7,893 nt of DNA from an uncultured Sulfitobacter sp. (GTDB taxonomy: Bacteria > Pseudomonadota > Alphaproteobacteria > Rhodobacterales > Rhodobacteraceae), in contig CALAIJ010000301.1 of NCBI GenBank assembly GCA_937923365.1, positions 1 to 7,893 on the forward strand, given 5' to 3'. A model generated the notes under the pieces. It saw only the letters and a program-made list of their open reading frames with translations. It did not search any database and was not told the origin of the DNA. This document shows positions 6,111-7,893 of this stretch, piece by piece. A program made the translations under genes and the position numbers. The number at the start of each line of letters is the position of its first letter. Within the stretch, counting starts at the first letter, position 1.

Positions 6111-7148
6111 TCAGATGATCTCGTCTTCGTCAAAAAGCGGGTCGGTTTCGAGTTGGCTGACCAGGCCTTCCACAGTGTCTTCGGCGGCGCGGGGCGACAG
6201 GCGTGCCAAGTGAAAGACCGCGTCGCCTTCGTTGACCACGGGCAGGATGGCGCGCCCGATCAGAATGCCCGCATGGGGTGCGACCAGCTCAGCATCGTCC
6301 TTGCCAAAAGGATCGGAGACTGTGGCCAGCAGGTCGCCTTCCTCCACAGTTTCCCCCTCGGCATGGAAGGTGCGTAAAAGCCCGCCCGCAGGCGCGCGCA
6401 GCCAGTGTGAGGATTGGCAAAGGTAAGGTGCTGCCTTGGCGCGCGCGATGCCTTTGGCAGGCAACATGTCCGTGCCGCGCATTACACGCAGGATGCCCGC
6501 CAGCCCTGCGCGTACAGCCATTTCGTCAAAGCGCAGCCCTTCGCCCGCTTCGTAAAGCAGCACGTGGGTGCCAAGATCAGCCGCCACCGCACGCAAGGAG
6601 CCGTCGCGCAGACCCGAGGTCAGCACCACAGGGGCGCCAAAGTCCAACGCCATCTTCTGGGTGACACGGTCCGAGGGTGAGACGCGGACTTGCGGCAGGT
6701 TCGTGCGGTGAACAGCGGCGGAATGCAGGTCGATGCCAAAGTCGCAGCGCAACACCACTTCGTTGAGGAAAATATGCGCAAGGCGCGAGCCCAGCGAGCC
6801 TGTCGGTGAGCCTGGAAAGCAGCGGTTCAGGTCGCGGCGATCCGGCAGGTAGCGCGAGCGGTTCAGAAAGCCGAAAGAATTGACCACGGGAACCACAATC
6901 AACGTGCCGCGCAGGCTGCGCAGTTGCGGTGCGCGCAACAGCCGCCGGACGATTTCCACGCCGATAACTTCGTCCCCGTGCACAGCGGCAGAGACAAACA
7001 TCGTAGGCCCTGCGCGTTTGCCGTGATGAACCTCAAGCGCCAGATTGACAGGCGTGTGATCCGGCAGGGTCGAGACCGGCAGGTTCACCTCGGCGCTTGT
7101 TCCCGGCGCGATGGATTGGCCTGCAATTTCAAAGGCGTCGCGGGGCAT
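6111..7148 (-). CDS. Succinylglutamate desuccinylase/aspartoacylase-family zinc hydrolase
   Basis: The 345-residue product belongs to the M14-like AstE/AspA superfamily, zinc enzymes that remove acyl groups from the nitrogen of amino acids or related small molecules. The metal and active-site signatures are complete: AVHGDE (55-60, ligands H57 and E60), DLNRCFPG (106-113, substrate-binding R109), DLHSA (140-144, ligand H142) and LYEAGE (198-203, catalytic E200). About residues 250-318 form a second, beta-rich lipoyl/barrel-like domain (RAPAGGLLRTFHAEGETVEEGDLL and on), common in the bacterial members that are not true AstE. The tail ends acidic, DPLFDEDEII. No signal peptide is seen, so it is cytosolic. 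The ATG shares one base with the trpE stop (TGATG) and has no strong ribosome binding site, so translation is probably coupled to trpE. The substrate cannot be read from the sequence. AstE itself is unlikely because no other arginine-succinyltransferase pathway gene is nearby. Confidence 0.85.
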   Translation of the reverse strand: MPRDAFEIAGQSIAPGTSAEVNLPVSTLPDHTPVNLALEVHHGKRAGPTMFVSAAVHGDEVIGVEIVRRLLRAPQLRSLRGTLIVVPVVNSFGFLNRSRYLPDRRDLNRCFPGSPTGSLGSRLAHIFLNEVVLRCDFGIDLHSAAVHRTNLPQVRVSPSDRVTQKMALDFGAPVVLTSGLRDGSLRAVAADLGTHVLLYEAGEGLRFDEMAVRAGLAGILRVMRGTDMLPAKGIARAKAAPYLCQSSHWLRAPAGGLLRTFHAEGETVEEGDLLATVSDPFGKDDAELVAPHAGILIGRAILPVVNEGDAVFHLARLSPRAAEDTVEGLVSQLETDPLFDEDEII

Positions 7149-7893
7149 CAGTTGCCTTTGCCGCCAAAGCGCAGGGCGTCTGCTGCGGCCTTGCGGATTG
7201 CACCCGATTTATGCACGGTTTCCATGAATTCGGCCTCGGCATCGCTGTCATAGACCACGCCGCCGCCTGCCTGAATATAGAGGGTTTCGTCCTTGATCAC
7301 CGCTGTGCGCAGGGCGATGCACATATCCATGTCGCCGCCTGCCGAAAAGTATCCCACACCGCCGCCGTAGATGCCGCGCTTTTCAGGCTCCAACTCGTCA
7401 ATGATCTGCATGGCGCGGACCTTGGGCGCGCCCGAGACCGTGCCTGCGGGCATGCCCGCAAAGAAGGCGTCCAGCGCGTCTTTGTCCTCGTGCAGCTCGC
7501 CCACCACGTTGGAGACGATGTGCATCACGTGGGAATACCGCTCGACGATGAACTCTTCCGTGGGGCGTACGGTGCCGATTTTGGCCACGCGGCCCACGTC
7601 GTTGCGGCCCAGATCCAGCAGCATCAAATGCTCGGCCAGCTCTTTTTCGTCGGACAGCAGATCGGCCTCAAGCGCGCGGTCTTCTTCGGGGGTGTCGCCG
7701 CGTTTGCGGGTGCCTGCGATGGGGCGGATCGTGACCTTATCACCTTGGACACGCACTAGAATTTCGGGGCTGGCACCAACGATTTGGAAGCCGCCCAAAT
7801 TGAAGAAAAACATATACGGCGATGGGTTGGTCCGCCGCAGCGCGCGGTACAATGCAAAAGCAGAGGCGTCGAGCGGAACAGCCCATCGCTGTG
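7148..7893 (-). CDS. trpE: Anthranilate synthase component I TrpE (5' part beyond window edge)
   Basis: TrpE converts chorismate to anthranilate with ammonia supplied by TrpG, the committed step of tryptophan synthesis. About 247 C-terminal residues of a protein of roughly 500 are visible; the frame is open to the right edge, beginning [26 protein letters not shown]. Motifs of the chorismate-binding domain are [80 protein letters not shown] and [17 protein letters not shown]. These separate it from isochorismate synthases, and the local context favours TrpE over PabB. The feedback-inhibition site and the promoter lie in the missing N-terminal and upstream part, so regulation cannot be judged. 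The stop overlaps the start of the zinc-enzyme gene. Confidence 0.95.
   Translation of the reverse strand, partial: QRWAVPLDASAFALYRALRRTNPSPYMFFFNLGGFQIVGASPEILVRVQGDKVTIRPIAGTRKRGDTPEEDRALEADLLSDEKELAEHLMLLDLGRNDVGRVAKIGTVRPTEEFIVERYSHVMHIVSNVVGELHEDKDALDAFFAGMPAGTVSGAPKVRAMQIIDELEPEKRGIYGGGVGYFSAGGDMDMCIALRTAVIKDETLYIQAGGGVVYDSDAEAEFMETVHKSGAIRKAAADALRFGGKGN

Noticed and set aside
7097..7759. 220-codon plus-strand frame opposite trpE
   Set aside because: It is antisense to strongly conserved TrpE motifs and shows no recognisable domain.
1..7893. CRISPR array, insertion sequence, tRNA or attachment site
   Set aside because: No spaced direct repeats, transposase-like frame, terminal inverted repeats or tRNA-like fold was seen; genes are packed with gaps under 200 bases.

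Overview
The window looks like chromosomal DNA of a roseobacter-type alphaproteobacterium (Rhodobacteraceae/Roseobacteraceae). The clues are GC-rich coding sequence, dense operons with 1-4 base gene junctions, a trpG-trpD-trpC-moaC order that I know from that group, and intergenic sequences of a kind I associate with it. The assignment rests on recognised protein sequences and gene order, not on a search. Nine protein genes fill almost the whole window. I see no rRNA, tRNA, insertion sequence or CRISPR array.

Region 1 (1-3525, minus strand) is a compact operon read right to left: trpG, trpD, ung, trpC, moaC, with moaC running off the left edge. Every junction is an ATGA overlap or a one-base gap, so the five genes are probably cotranscribed and in part translationally coupled. 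TrpG, TrpD and TrpC carry out three steps of tryptophan synthesis: the glutaminase part of anthranilate synthase, the phosphoribosyl transfer, and indole-glycerol-phosphate formation. MoaC belongs to molybdenum cofactor synthesis. The odd member is ung, a complete family 1 uracil-DNA glycosylase gene lying between trpD and trpC.

Region 2 (3526-5395) is a 178-base divergent intergenic stretch followed by one plus-strand gene. It encodes a 563-residue protein with an N-terminal membrane anchor, about 320 residues of acidic Ala/Pro/Asp/Glu-rich linker, and a C-terminal domain resembling the divergent polysaccharide deacetylases (YibQ/DUF610). The histidines expected in that family are missing.

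Region 3 (5396-5480) separates two convergent genes and holds three perfect hairpins, each with a 3-base loop. Two of them are 9-bp tandem hairpins with mutually complementary loops.

Region 4 (5481-7893, minus strand), read right to left, is the 3' half of trpE (cut by the window edge), then an M14-type zinc deacylase/desuccinylase-family gene whose start overlaps the trpE stop (TGATG), then after a 129-base gap a small exported beta-rich protein. trpE and trpG, whose products form one enzyme, are therefore encoded on the same strand about 3.6 kb apart, with three unrelated genes between them, one in opposite orientation.

Most of the window is ordinary core metabolism. The items most worth a second look are the deacetylase-like protein without its histidines, the tandem loop-complementary hairpins, the ung gene inside a trp operon, and a 12-base sequence shared between an intergenic motif and the ung/trpC junction.
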